Below are positions 21,926 to 33,661 of a DNA stretch of 64,000 bases, in pieces (positions within the stretch are counted from its first letter, which is position 1; every line of letters starts with the position of its first letter). Both the position numbers and the translations under genes were made by a program. The stretch is taken from NCBI GenBank assembly GCA_025449115.1, contig JAHLKC010000028.1:1-64000 (forward strand), given 5' to 3'. The stretch is from Chytridium lagenaria. Lineage: Eukaryota; Chytridiomycota; Chytridiomycetes; Chytridiales; Chytridiaceae. The notes below the pieces were generated by a model that worked only from the letters and a program-made list of their open reading frames with translations, did not search any database and had not been told where the DNA came from.

Positions 21926-23163
21926 GGCTTGGGTGACCAATGAGCAACAGCGGGGTTGTTCAGCGAATGGAATTTAATGGCTTAAGAAGGAGTAAAATGA
22001 TCAGTTCTACATCTGCAGCCGCGAGAAAGATAATCCGATCTTTTATTATCCATATGTGATTGACCTTGACCTGCTGGGAACATATACGACAATGGAACCG
22101 TTTCACGTCATGTACTTTTACCTGCAATGACGTGTGATATATGTGGAGCGTCAATTCCCTTATAAAGTAACACTGTTATGTTGCATATATAGCAATTTAC
22201 AGTGAACATAGCATTTCCCTCTGGCGCGTCTGCTACCCACTGCAAGAAATTTCAACGGGACATGATCCAATAAAATTGTTTTTTATACTTCGACTTTCAT
22301 CACGACAATACCCTTTTTGCTTCTGCAGCCTCAATGGGTGTTCATTGTTGGTCGCGATAACACAGGCATCAATGCAAAAGGCCGTTACATTGAGGACAAA
22401 TCATTCCTACAGTCGGGATATACATAACAGAACATGTTTTCGCGCATGGCCAACTCCACGTGGCTCTGTCAAGGTCTTCGTGTATGCATAAATTCCCGCA
22501 GCGATCGCGGAGCGCGGGCCTGCCCCCGAGTATAGTGTAAGTCTTGACATGTGCAAAAAGTGTATCTATGCCTAAAAAAAAGCATGACCATCACGACTCT
22601 CCTGTGGCTATTGCTGTTATCATTTTCGCTTGAATAACAAACTCTTATCGGTGAGCTATGTTAACATCTAAATGGGTTGGTCGGTTTTATTTCCCCAACA
22701 AAGAAGACTGCATACAATAGCGATTTCAACGGCACCAAAGGAGCAGTCGGCCAGGTGGATACCTTGGAACCGGTGGATATTTTGGTGGTGGTTTCGGCGG
22801 TGCCCGTTCCGACATCCTGAAGTCATGCCCCAACTCTGGTACCTCATCCACTTACTAGACATAGTTTGTTTGGTTCAACCGTTTTAAAACGTCCCGAAAA
22901 ACCATCAGTTGTATTTAACATAAAGCAATAAAATATTCGACGGGCAGGCACCATATCGCCATAGCAAATCAGCCGCTTGGATTGAATGGATAAACGAAAA
23001 TAGCAAAAGAACGAAGAGAATCTGAAATGAACCGGCACCCAAGACACCAACAGACGAAAGCGTCGCTAGCAACAAAGCTATAAGAACGTTTGGTTCTGCA
23101 TATACATATAGTAAAGCATCTTACAAAAGGTTTTCACTTAAAAACTAAAAAAAAAAGTATAAG
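21926..23163. other. Long stretch without a recognised gene
   Basis: I see no conserved gene. Two weak signals: a minus-strand open frame (21960-22154) with a C..C pair (KRFHCRICSQQ), and a plus-strand frame near 22740-22855 ending in a glycine-rich tail (RPGGYLGTGGYFGGGFGG) before a stop. Neither has a supported start or splice context. This is the border between the transposon block and the gene-dense part. Confidence 0.4.
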
Positions 23164-24920
23164 CTAAAGAATGGATTCAGGAAGCTTTTCCCATTCCACC
23201 AGAATCCGCTTGAACGCGTCCACGTCTCTGTTGAATAAAGCGATTTGAATTTTGTACTCGTCACCTTCCAGCATGATTTGACCAACGTTGGGAGGCCAAT
23301 ATAAGATTCTAGACAAAAGTTAAAGAGTAAGAAGCGATTATAAAAGCGATATTTAAAGGTGAAAATGGGGCAAAAAAACCAAAATTGAAAAATGGTGGGA
23401 AAGACGAAAAAGGAGAAGACAAAAAAAAAAACGGTGGGGAGTCAAAGGATAAAGAAAGAAAGAAAGGAAACCGTGGAAAAGAAATAAAAGCAAGCTAATC
23501 TAACCAGAGTCAAACCCAATATTTTGTCCGAACCCTAAATCTAAATTCGAAAAACCCAAACTGGGTCCACGAGCTAATCACGAAATCGGGTTGCCCGTCC
23601 CTCACAATATCACTTGCATACCAAAGGTCATTGTCTATGTTATCAACAAGATATCGCATCTCTGTTTTCCAATCCACGTTCAGCACGACGGTGCGAAGGG
23701 AGCGGGCAATGACGTGGAGAGGGGTTTGAGAGACTGAGGGGAGGAGGGTGGTGAGGTTGAGGATCAAGTTACCGGGTGTTTCGGCGGAGACACGCATTTT
23801 GGGGCGGAGGTTTGTAGGGCGGTGTTGAGTGCATGGGACGTTCGGGTCTCGGGAGGGACGGACGATGTGGCCTAAGCAGGAAAAAAAGATTTAAGAGTTG
23901 CAGCACAAGAGGAGCTCTAATTATTTAAAAGGCAAAGGCTTTTACCTTCCAAAGGAACGCGGTGAGGCAATCATCGGAACTGACAAAAACGTTGGTGGTG
24001 TCAACGCTTTTGGAAATCTTGGCCATGATAGCATCCTTAAGACGAGTCACAAATAAAGTGGGGATGGTGAGCAACAACGGAACAACTTGAACATCCAGAG
24101 GAGTCTCGCCCTGCTGCCAATCTGAATCCTGTTCCTTTGGAGGCGAAAACCACGAAGAGTCAATCGGTCTGAATGTCTTGGATTCCACTTTGACGCCTTC
24201 TGGAACGGTTACAGCAAAAGAGGCAATGAGATCGTGAAGGGATGAAGGTATGGGAGTTGGGGGAGCGGGAGTTATTGGAGTTGAATCGGGTTTGTTGGCG
24301 TTGAGCCGAATACGGATGTTTTCTGACCACCTCGTCAAGAGAGAAGAGATGGTAGAGGCGTCTGCAATAATGTGACCAATGTGAATGGAGATAGCCATAG
24401 CATTGTCGGCAGGGATGGACGTGACGACGACAGAGGTGACCGGGAGGCTGTTTTCAATGTAAGGGTGGATGGTCACGGGTTTGTTGGGGTGAAAGACAGA
24501 AGCTAGGGATCTTGGAAGTCTCGTTCCAAAGGTAGAGTCATGATCGAGGCTCTTGATGGTTTCAGGGTCAGGGAGAAAGTCGGCGAGGGTGTTGTTGGTG
24601 GTAGCGACAATGAATTCGATGCCGTCAGTGCCTTTGGCAGAGAAACGACCTGTTGTGGAAGAGACATGGATCCTTGAGGCAAAGACAGGCAGGAAGGAAA
24701 GAGCATCTGCGAGAGCATCCTTGATGAGAGCGAGAAAGACCTTGTCTTGAAGATCATGCTTAAAGAACCATGCTAGTGGAACAAACATGTTTCTCCCGAT
24801 GCGATCGATGGATGAGAGCATGCATTCATGAAAAGGGACATGGACAGGGGATGACGGCTTGAGGATCTCCTCTGAGAGTGTTTTGATAGTAATAGTAGTA
24901 GTAGTAGTAGTGACGGCCAT
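23164..24920 (-). CDS. BAHD/HXXXD-type acyltransferase
   Basis: Acyl-CoA-dependent O- or N-acyltransferase family (BAHD and trichothecene-acetyltransferase type), probably cytosolic; the substrate is unknown. Exon 1 (24920-23946) starts MAVTTTTTTITIKTL and holds the catalytic motif HIIAD (HXXXD) in SIHIGHIIADAST. Exon 2 (about 23871-23516) has PGNLILNLTTLLPSV and SSWTQFGF. Exon 3 (23308-23164) has WPPNVGQIMLEGDEY. The second family motif, DFGWG, appears as DLGFGQ only if one T is removed from the TTTTT run near 23555. The exon 1/2 junction is also one base out of phase. The usual length of about 430-450 residues is reached if those breaks are errors. It is the first host gene after the transposon block and is transcribed toward it. 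BAHD membership is clear; the specific reaction is not. Confidence 0.82.
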
Positions 24921-25239
24921 TTCTTTCTTATTAGTTTTTAGTTGATGTAATAATAATTATAAATACAAATATAATATATAAGTAATTATTATTAATAAAA
25001 TAAATAATAAAATAAAAAAAGGAAAGCGCATGCGTATTATTAATATTATATATTAAATTAATTATAAATTAAATTAAATTAATAAGTTTATTAATAAATT
25101 ATGTACATGAAAACTATATATCCAGCTTATCGGACACGGACATGATATAATATATGTAATAAATATATGAATATGTATTATGTACCTGATAACTATATAA
25201 ATACATACAACTAATATTAATAAATAATAATAACAAAGA
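24921..25239. other. Very AT-rich divergent intergenic region
   Basis: Shared upstream region of the divergent acyltransferase and CE4 genes. It is dominated by A/T with many TAATAATTA and ATATATA runs, and a TATATAAATA near 25193-25202 lies about 40 bp upstream of the CE4 start, a candidate TATA element. No gene is present. Confidence 0.5.
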
Positions 25240-27012
25240 ATGACCTCTAATCATCATCATCATCATCATCATAGGAATAATAATAATAATAATAATAATA
25301 TCATCTCTCCCTCATATCCATCTTCATATCCATCTTCATATCCTTGTCCTTATCCATCCCATGCTGAGCGTGGGAATGCAGAGGATGAGGATGAGGATGA
25401 TGAAAGGACGGACCTGATGCCATTGTCCTCAACATCAACGGATACCGTCTCTATGTTGGATTCTATGCTGTCAGAGGAGGAGGACGATGAGGAGGATGAT
25501 GGCATCAATGATGACGAGTATGAGGATGACTTGCAGTCCGACAATGACCTCACTCACAGTCCCCATCCTCCACCTCTATCCATCAAAAGTACCTTAACTA
25601 CCACCACAAGCACCAACACCAACGTCGTCAACTGTCACCACACGCCAACTTCTCCACCTTCGTATTCTTACCGCCTACCTCATCTGTCTTTCTCTCACAC
25701 TCTACTTTATTCCTCTTCATCAACTTGGCTTGAACTCAAATCCTTTTGCAACTGCTGGCACCGTTGTCTGGTCTTGTCGTCTTAATCATCGTGGTATTTC
25801 GTTGGTAAGTGGTCTACTTTTTATTTGCGAAAAAAGTATTCCTCGTACATATGTAAAGCACTCGCCCGTACGGCAATATCTGAGCAACTATTCGCGTAGC
25901 GTATCGTACTAAGCAACATGCAGCATCTTTTAGGCTCTACCCATATTAAATACATCACTTTTCTTATTTCAGACCGTAAATACCAACGGCCCTACAAGTC
26001 TCACCTATGCTATCTTGGATTCTTTAAAAAACACTGGGGCAAAGGCCACGTTTTTTCTGGTGGGAGAAGATGTTTCCAGTCACCCTGATTTGGTTCATGA
26101 AATGATGAATCAAGGTATTTACGGCTTTCCCTTGTTTATTTAAAGTCTTCATTTTTATTCAAAGGAAATAGAGCCATTGAGCTTTTGATTTTGCTGTCAT
26201 AATTCACATCATGATTAACGATAAAAACTTTGTCTTTTCCTTTTTGTGTCTTCGTCATCTTTCCTTTATATTTCTATACTTCAAATATTTATTTAAAATT
26301 ATTACAGGACACACCATCGGATCCCACTCCTGGAGTTATAAGAATCTATCCTTATTGGTAAGTCTTTCAAATATTTTTTTTTTATGACAGTTAGTATCTC
26401 ACATATTTTCATTACTTTCTATAGCTCGACCCTTCAAGCGTCAATTACAACCCAGAAGCGTTAAAGACAGATATTCTTCGTACCGAGGAAGCAATCCGCA
26501 ACATCACCGGATCCAGACCCTACCTCTTTCGTCCACCCTTTGGTGCCATGACTTTAGAGGTTAGTCAATGGTCCATGCATTACTACATTTAGACTAACCA
26601 TTTTTTTCAGCTTCAAGACTTTTTGGCTAATATGGGTTACGTCATGGTGATGTGGAATGCGGGTTGCATTGATACCATATCGCCGGTTGCTGGTGTTGAC
26701 GCCTTCATGACGGGTATCCCTGATGCTGGTAACGTCATTTGACATCTCCTTCATGTAATTTTTCTATGTTTTAACGTTTTATTTTTATCGTATAACAGGT
26801 GCCATTGTCTGCATTGACGTACCCTACAACGAAACTGTCATGAGAAGTGCGGAAAACAGGATCAGAACCGTTATTTCAAGATCAAAGGATCATGTAAGCT
26901 TTCCCCCCTCCCTCCCCTTGTTTGTCGCGTGTACTTTGCACAAGAGCGTTTTGTAATAATTGTTTTTGTTATGTAGGGCCATCCTATTCTTGACATGAAA
27001 GACTGCATCTGA
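25240..27012 (+). CDS. CE4/NodB polysaccharide deacetylase-like protein, probable pseudoenzyme
   Basis: NodB-fold protein of the chitin-deacetylase type. Exons: 25240-25804, 25973-26114, 26308-26357, 26425-26559, 26611-26728, 26799-26893 and 26977-27012, all with GT/AG and matching phase except one frame change inside exon 1 (about 25590). The N-terminus is cytosol-like: poly-His, poly-Asn, then an acidic region (25380-25550). A membrane segment (LTAYLICLSLTLYFIPL) follows, suggesting a type II membrane protein. The NodB core is recognisable: GTVVWSC, GAKATFFLVGED, HTIGSHSWSYKNL, YLFRPPFGA. Key metal and catalytic residues are changed: the TFDDG motif reads TVNTNG, HTxxH reads HSWSY, and the C-terminal LxH motif is missing (IVCIDVPYNE). 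So it likely cannot deacetylate but may still bind glycans. Alternative: a divergent enzyme with other metal ligands. Confidence 0.82.
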
Positions 27013-27856
27013 ACTTTTTTTCAATAATTATTTATCACGGTTAATGAACCGTGAAAACGACCGCTTTTTATAACGTATCCTCCATTCATACCCGCTTAAC
27101 ATATGGCCTTTGTTGTTTACATCCCTCTCCTCATTTGTTTTGCTCATTCATACTGATGGAGGCATTAAGATTATCAATAAACCAGAGATAAGGCCGATAC
27201 ATCAAGAATTAATATTTTAAGTTCAAGTCCCTGCAATTTCTATGGTAACTAACATCTCTGACTACCGACGTGAACAGAACACAACAGTGCAAATCTTGAT
27301 GTTTAGTTTAAACTAGGTTTCTGACGAGGCTTGTGAACGGACCAATCTCACACTTGATCAATTCCTAATCTCGCTGTCTCAAGAACTCGCGGTCCGCAAT
27401 GATCATTTACCATCTGCTTTTTTACTGTGCGTCGATAACCCGACGTTTTCATTCAGATTGCTTATAGATGATATCCCCTTACCAACATGTAGGTGGTATG
27501 CAGCCTTCCGCCTTTTTTTTTGGAAAGAATATATATTATGGAGGATGAAAAAAATAATATAAAAAAAAAGGACCAAAATAAAGGAAGAATGTTAGTTTTT
27601 TTTTTCGAATTCACCCGCTTACCTACTTGGTTTGATTATCCAACGATCCCAACGTCTAAAATTACAAAAACATACCACTCCCGGTGAGGGGTTTTCAACG
27701 AAACTCTTTAGGGAAATCAAGCCTGTTTTTTTTTATTTTTATTTTTTTTGGTTTCTTTCCCGGCAATCTCTAGTACTCACAGACCTTTTTTTCATTCCCT
27801 ATGGTGTCTTTTTCGGGGTATGCTTTCATCTGCCAGATGAAAAAAACGGGGGGACG
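27013..27856. other. Intergenic, no gene seen
   Basis: AT-rich sequence with A- and T-runs and no conserved frame. An upstream exon of the following membrane-protein gene could lie in 27490-27856, where an open frame continues into its first called exon. Confidence 0.45.
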
Positions 27857-30125
27857 ATGAGCCTTTTACCGCTTCTACTCAAGTTCATCCAACCTTTACG
27901 ATGTTGCGCTGGGTTAGTGATAGGGAGATGCGGTGTGATTGCGGGTGCAAGTTTCGGGATTCTGGCGGTACTGAAAGTGATTTTTGAGAGAGTTGTGGTG
28001 GATAACCGAGAAGGATCGGTCAAGTTACCACAAAAGGAGGATGTGATTGTGTTTGGGGTGTTGTCTTATTTATTTTTACGGTAAACCCATCCCCACCTTC
28101 TTTAATTTGCTATATCGTGTTGTTTTTTTTTCACCCCCAGCTTCTCATCACCCCACCCACCTCGTGTAGGTCCACTGTGTTTAATGCGGTTTTCGCTCGA
28201 CTTCGTCCATCGTGGACTCCAAATGTACATCCGTTAGTAGGGTATTGTGTGTTGAATGGGATTGTGTATGTAGGGTCGACGGGGATATGGATATATTTAC
28301 CCACGATCACACCTACCGCGTCAGACTTTACCAAACTCTTAGTTCCCATATATGTGACGTTGATGTGTATGGTATCCGTGTACAACCTTGAATTGAATGC
28401 GACATTCAAGAGCGTTGCCGTGTATTTTTCAACCATCATCGTGTTTCAAATTATTATCACGATGCAGCTGTAAGTTGTTGTTTTATTTGTGTTTAAAAGG
28501 GAGGCGGAGCTTGCATGCTTATTTTTTTGTTTTTGTTTTGTTTGGCGATGTGGGACGGCGAATAGTGTTATTGCGACGACTTGTTTGACGTTGTCGAATC
28601 AACGGAATAAAAGTTATTTGGCGGATTTAGTGAACACCGATGGACATGCCAAAGTGTATACGGGACAAGATCTTCTTACTGCTTTTTACATAGGAGTGAT
28701 GTGAGACATTTTGTTATAATTCACTTTAAACTTTAACACACTGTTTAGATACCCTCTCGTTAAATTTGCCGTGACCGCTTTAAACACGTTAGCGTTCGCT
28801 TTCACGTCGCCTTCAATCCCAAAAACACGTCAAGACGAAATCTTGGTCAACATCATAGATGTAAGACCGCCCCCAAAAACCCCTCTTCATTCCATGCTCC
28901 CCCAATGACTAAACCTCCTCCCTACAAACGAAAAACAAACAAGTTTACCAACATCACAGGGTTCGTCCATAAATAACCTTACATTAAATATTAACCCGTC
29001 ACCTTCCGCGCTCCCTCTTCCCAGTCTAAATCTATTCTGGGACACAGTAGGATACCTCCTCATCCTCCGCAACCCTAGCTACACCATCTTCTTCATCTCC
29101 CTCATCACAACACAACTCTACAACATCCTCTGTTACGTCTTTTTCGCGCTCTTTATCCGTCGAAACGAACGATTAAAAGTCCACGCCCAGAAACAGAACT
29201 TGGAGAAACAGGAGATGAAACTGTCAACGGCGAGAGGGGATGAAGTGAAGATGGTGTATGCGGAGGGGTTCGCGCAGGGAGTGTTGGAGAAGAAGGCTTT
29301 TGAGACTATGGCGAGGAGAACGAGTGATGGGATAAAATGGGTTTTGGGTGAGTTTGTTGTTTGGGGGTTGGGGCGGGGGGGGTTTTTTTTTTTTCAAAAT
29401 GACGTCGCAGGTCTCGTATTGTTATGTTGTGTTAATGAAACGTAGATAGACGGCGGAGTAGCGTGGTTCAAAAACAAGGTGGTCAAGTAAAGCCTTTTCA
29501 GGAAACCGACTGCCCCTCCCATGATCCATCAAGCCACATACTTTCTCCAAGTCTTGATAAAGTCAGTGAAATCCATTCCGACACCAAATCTACGCAAGAT
29601 GATGAGTGGCATTACTCCATGACATCCCTTCCTCGTCACTCTTTATCTACCTCCTCCGTTGTCGTAGACACCGCACCTCAAGATACTCCACCGCCTGAAC
29701 CTCCTCCATTCACCCCCCTCGCGGCACCCGTCAAATACACCTTCCTCCGCATCGGCATGCTCACCTCCAACTGGTGCTGCTACCTAGTCTCCACCCTCCT
29801 CATCCTCCTATTCACCACGCTCCCCGACGCACCCCGCTGGAGCGGCGCCTTCTTCACGGTGCCACCTGTCACGCTGTTCATAAGGGTGGTGAGTGGTGCT
29901 GTTGTGTGTGTGGGAATGGATGGGGTGGGGCTTTTTGTGGAGAGTGGGATTCTAGGGGTGGGGTTTGAGATGGGAGTGGAGGAGGCAAAGGTGACGATCC
30001 TTTCGGTTGGAGCTTATGCGCATTTGGTGGGATTGGTTTGTGCGGTTTTGGGACCGTTTGTGATTGCTGAGGTGGGGGTTATGGAGATTTCAGAGACGTT
30101 TTTGGGGGGGAGGAGACGGTGGTGA
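27857..30125 (+). CDS. Multipass membrane protein of unknown function
   Basis: I do not recognise a family. Proposed exons: 27857-28080, 28170-28469, 28500 (or 28566)-28700, 28749-28860, 28960-29347 and 29446-30125; splice phases agree and give about 630 residues. Hydrophobic segments include VIAGASFGILAVLKVIF, GYCVLNGIVYVGSTGIWIY, LLVPIYVTLMCMV, YFSTIIVFQIIITM, TIFFISLITTQLYNILCYVF, NWCCYLVSTLLILLF and two near the C-terminus, so about eight to ten spans. A charged loop (RRNERLKVHAQ...EKQEMKL, about 29160-29220) and a Ser/Pro-rich loop (29463-29730) look cytosolic. No signal for an enzyme or transporter class is visible. The true start may lie upstream. Expression is supported only by the consistent splicing pattern. 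Confidence 0.65.
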
Positions 30126-30631
30126 AGGGGGGGAGATGAAGTGAGGGTAGTTTTTGTTTTTTTTGTTATTTTCTTGGTGGTAAATGTTGTTTTAGGGGGG
30201 CTCTGGGTGAAATATATAAATATCATAAAAGTGTCGCGCTCTTCTTTTATTTTTCTTATGTTCTCACCCTTCCGGAAAGTCTTGCCGTCCTGTTATTCGT
30301 AACGAGAGGTTGGCTGACTTCACGCAAGGGCGAGTAGTTGTTAACAGTTGAAAGTGACAATCGCGTCATATCCTCACGTCATCGGTCCTAAAAGAATTCA
30401 TTCCAAATATTGGCCCAAAAAGAGTTCATCCAGGAGACGTGAGCTCGCTCATCTTCACAGCGATCAAAGACATGACAGACATGACGGTTGTGTTGAATGA
30501 GCTCTCAGAAACTTCCAAGTTCAGGCTGTTTTGGTAGTTGCTTTCTGATGGAGAAGCTTTTGGTGAGGAACGAAATTCTTTTGCCTCCCAAAAAGCCAAA
30601 CCCATTATTGACGTCATAAAAAGAACTCTGC
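30126..30631. other. Intergenic, lipase promoter side
   Basis: Contains AAATATATAAATAT near 30210, either a terminator region of the upstream gene or a TATA-like element too far from the lipase start. The open frames on the minus strand here are shadows. No gene is seen. Confidence 0.45.
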
Positions 30632-32657
30632 ATGAAAACTGCTGACACCACCTCATCCACCATGGCCACCTCATCCGAGGGCCACCTGTTGCCCATTGAG
30701 GAACGTTTTCCCTACCCAGACGATGCAGAGCCCGTCGAGTTTGTGCCAGACTGGACAGATTGGGCAAGACTACGATCGACTCTATGGAAGTCATCGTTGG
30801 CCGTCGCGGATTCCAGTGTCTTTGTGTTGGTCAATGGAGCTGTCATTGCTGCTGCAACTTGGATTGGAATCGTGGGGTTTCTCTTTATTGGGCCTATTCT
30901 GCAGCTGGTCTTTCCCAGGTAATGGCATCCCTCTTTAGGTTTACCATGTCCACGCTCAAGGGTGTCTGAAAAACGTTGCTAACCATAAACCTCATCTCTA
31001 ATCTTACAGAGTCACCCGCCCCATTCGCATCAAGTCATCCACATACACCAATACCATCCGTCCCAGTGGCGGCACATTACCAGAAGTCCGCTCATATCTG
31101 CCTAGCTCCGTTTCCGCCTCTGTCCCCACGTTTTTCGAGGATTATGAGGATGTGATTCTGGCACCAGGGATGATGGACAAGATTGCCGGGAAGTTGCAGA
31201 ACCCGAACGGGGATACACCTGGAAGGAGACCGCCGTTTGAGAGAGATATTGCGAGGCTGTTTATTCGACTGTCGGCACTTGTGTATGAAAATGCAGATGT
31301 TGTGGGTAAGTTCGCCCGGTTTTTTTATAGACCAGCATTCGTGAGATGCTCGGGTTCATCTTAATTTCATAAAGTCATCATCAGCCGTTTATCTTCCCCA
31401 CTGTTTGAACATGCTTCGTGTTGATTACATTCTTTATAGAATCGATTGCAAACTCGTGGGGACTTAACCTCGAATCAATGCAGCAAGACTCTTGCGCAGC
31501 CTACGTATTTTATTCACCTTCGCATCAATTCATCATTGTCGTTATGCGTGGAGTGAGCCCATTCGATTTGTCCGAAATTCTAGTGAACGCCATGATCCAA
31601 AAAGTGCGGCCCGAGGGAAACGCGCTTCCGGGGATGATTCATGAGGTGCAATTTTTCCCCCTTTCATCAACCAACTCATTCTAACATATCTGTTTAAAAA
31701 GGGATTCTATAACCTCCTCTCATGGAGCAGTGAGAATGCGGAAACTGAGACCCTTATTGACGAAGAGACGGAGACTTCGCGGTCACGAAACACTTGCGAC
31801 GTGGGAGAGCTTGTTCGCATGATTAAGGAGGATGTTCTTCCTCGGATTCCTGGAGAGCCCGCTATCTGGTTTACGGGGCATTCTATGGGAGCTGCTTTGT
31901 CGACACTTGTCCTTTCCCATCTTGTACACGTCAAGAGCGCGCTGATCACATCTTCAGTAAGTATTCTCTAATCCATTATTTGAACAGTATTTGTTAAAGT
32001 CGTTGTTGCGGCTATTTGTCTAATGCGTTTGTTTTATTACGTGTTTAGTTTGTGAAGGGATGCTACACCTTTGGATCGCCTAAGTGCGGAGATACCGAAT
32101 TTGCTGCTACTACCGCGAAAAGTCTCACTGCTGCAAGAGGTTTGTGTTTATATCTTTAACATTCCTCAAGGTCTGCGAAAACTTAACCCTTTTTTCATTC
32201 TGAATCAGTTGTCCTTTACCGTGTAATCAATGCCGACGATCCAGTTGTGGCATTCCCTATTGGTGGGCACACTGGAGGACTTGCTCTTGCAATGCGTTCA
32301 GCTCAGAAGGAGGGTACGCCTGTCGTATGCCACACCGACTACAAGCATCTGGTAATTACTCCATCCTTATTACTATCACCCTTTTTTTTTCTTTGCCATG
32401 CACTTTGTTAACGCTATGATTTTTTCTTCTTGAAACAGGGTGTTCCCGTTGTCCTACACTGCGATGGTGTTCGCACGGTTGGAGTCGACAGAGACCTTGA
32501 AGCCATTATCAAGAATGGAGTGTTTTGGATCGTCGATTCCATCTCTTTCTTTGGAAGGTTTGTAAGAGGACGGGAACCTCTTATGGCTTTGGCGCACAGA
32601 GCTTTCCCTTTTCCTCATGATCACCTTCTCGTTGAGTATGATCTTCATGTTCGGTAG
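30632..32657 (+). CDS. Class 3 lipase (alpha/beta hydrolase), membrane-anchored
   Basis: Triacyl- or diacylglycerol lipase of the fungal class 3 family. Exons 30632-30918, 31010-31305, 31440-31645, 31702-31956, 32049-32139, 32209-32351 and 32439-32657 join in phase to 498 residues with no frame break. A hydrophobic segment near residues 65-90 (VNGAVIAAATWIGIVGFLFIG) suggests a membrane anchor. The core shows FIIVVMRGV (the usual RGT-like strand), the nucleophile elbow GHSMG in WFTGHSMGAALS, the acid candidate in NADDPVVAFP, and the base candidate in PHDHLLVEY near the C-terminus, giving a complete Ser-Asp-His set. TFGSPKCGD is the typical 'FGSPRVGN' block. The start was chosen because the preceding frame is closed; an internal Met 11 codons later is possible. 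Confidence 0.88.
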
Positions 32658-33055
32658 CCACGCGTGCTGGTTTTTATGCCTTTTTTTTTATGATCTCATT
32701 ATTTTTATGAATTTACGAGACCCGCCTTTTCTGCGTTACTGCCCTCATGTTTTTATTGTTGCTGCCATCCTCACCTCATACTTGTCGTTTTCTTTATACT
32801 ATTTTCTTTGTTAAACGTGCAATATTTGATGTCGATGATAGGCCTTGGTTGGACTTTGGAGCTGACTTTTTTTTATTATTGAGGGTAAATATCGGTTTTG
32901 CTTATAGTTGAGTTGTTGAATAGATGCAAAATATGGACCTCTTATTTGCATAGAAACTACAGACGTTATCGACTTTACGCGGTGCCTTATATATCTTATT
33001 TCTATTTGGGTGCCAACTCTACATGAAAGTACCACTTGCGTGTATGTTAAAATAC
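32658..33055. other. Intergenic between convergent lipase and F-box genes
   Basis: T-rich 3' region shared by two convergent genes. No gene or repeat is recognised. Confidence 0.5.
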
Positions 33056-33661
33056 TTAGGCGATGAGATACCTCCCGTCCATTATAATATACTGGATCTT
33101 TCCCGCCCCACCTCCCACATTCATCTCATCAGCAGCACCCACTTGTCGAAACTTTACCACCATCCCCTCAATCTTCACACTCCCAACCCCATCTGGCACC
33201 ATAGTTGAACGTGTAATCGGTCTCGCACCTCGCTCATCAACCTTCCGCACCATCATCCAAACCCCTCCTCTCATTTTCATATCAAGAGGATTCGCCGACG
33301 AGACCACAGTAGACCATCCGGGCTCCACCCACTCATCAAGCGGAGAAAAAACAATCCGACCCTCCTTGATGCCTCTACAGAGAAGCGCGACAATGATGCT
33401 TGGACATCCTGGACGAATGGGTCGGATGATGAGTTCGAAGGTTGGGGAATGGGAGGGTGTACCGTGAAGGCGTCTTTGGAGATGGTCAATGATGACTCGG
33501 TGGGTTTCGACCATCCATGGTTTGGATAGGCGACGGAGTGTCCAGAGGGTTCTTATGGGGAGGTGAGTGAGGATGAGGGAGGTGAGCTCGGGAGGGAGTG
33601 TTTCCAGTAAAGCTTGGGGTTTGATCAAGGATACGCCTTGAGAAGTGATCTCACCGGGCAT
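33056..33661 (-). CDS. F-box-like protein
   Basis: A single-exon frame of about 200 residues starting MPGEITSQGVSL. An F-box-like segment lies near residues 17-55 (LLETLPPELTSLILTHLP, then LRRLSKPW), the region that would bind Skp1 in an SCF ubiquitin ligase. The rest has no recognisable substrate-binding repeats and ends with KIQYIIMDGRYLIA. The frame extends upstream through non-ATG codons to about 33727, but the ATG at 33661 is the first Met. The short length compared with typical F-box proteins, and adjacency to a divergent gene 240 bp away, leave open that an upstream exon exists. Confidence 0.6.
   Translation of the reverse strand: MPGEITSQGVSLIKPQALLETLPPELTSLILTHLPIRTLWTLRRLSKPWMVETHRVIIDHLQRRLHGTPSHSPTFELIIRPIRPGCPSIIVALLCRGIKEGRIVFSPLDEWVEPGWSTVVSSANPLDMKMRGGVWMMVRKVDERGARPITRSTMVPDGVGSVKIEGMVVKFRQVGAADEMNVGGGAGKIQYIIMDGRYLIA

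Noticed and set aside
1..23000. Gypsy/Ty3-type or viral element
   Set aside because: Integrase precedes reverse transcriptase in every copy, there is no envelope-like frame, and motifs are copia-type throughout.
25255..25300. Poly-His/poly-Asn start of the CE4 protein as possible assembly artefact
   Set aside because: CAT and AAT runs are true codon repeats in the open frame, continued by an acidic region and a membrane segment; low complexity alone does not refute the start.
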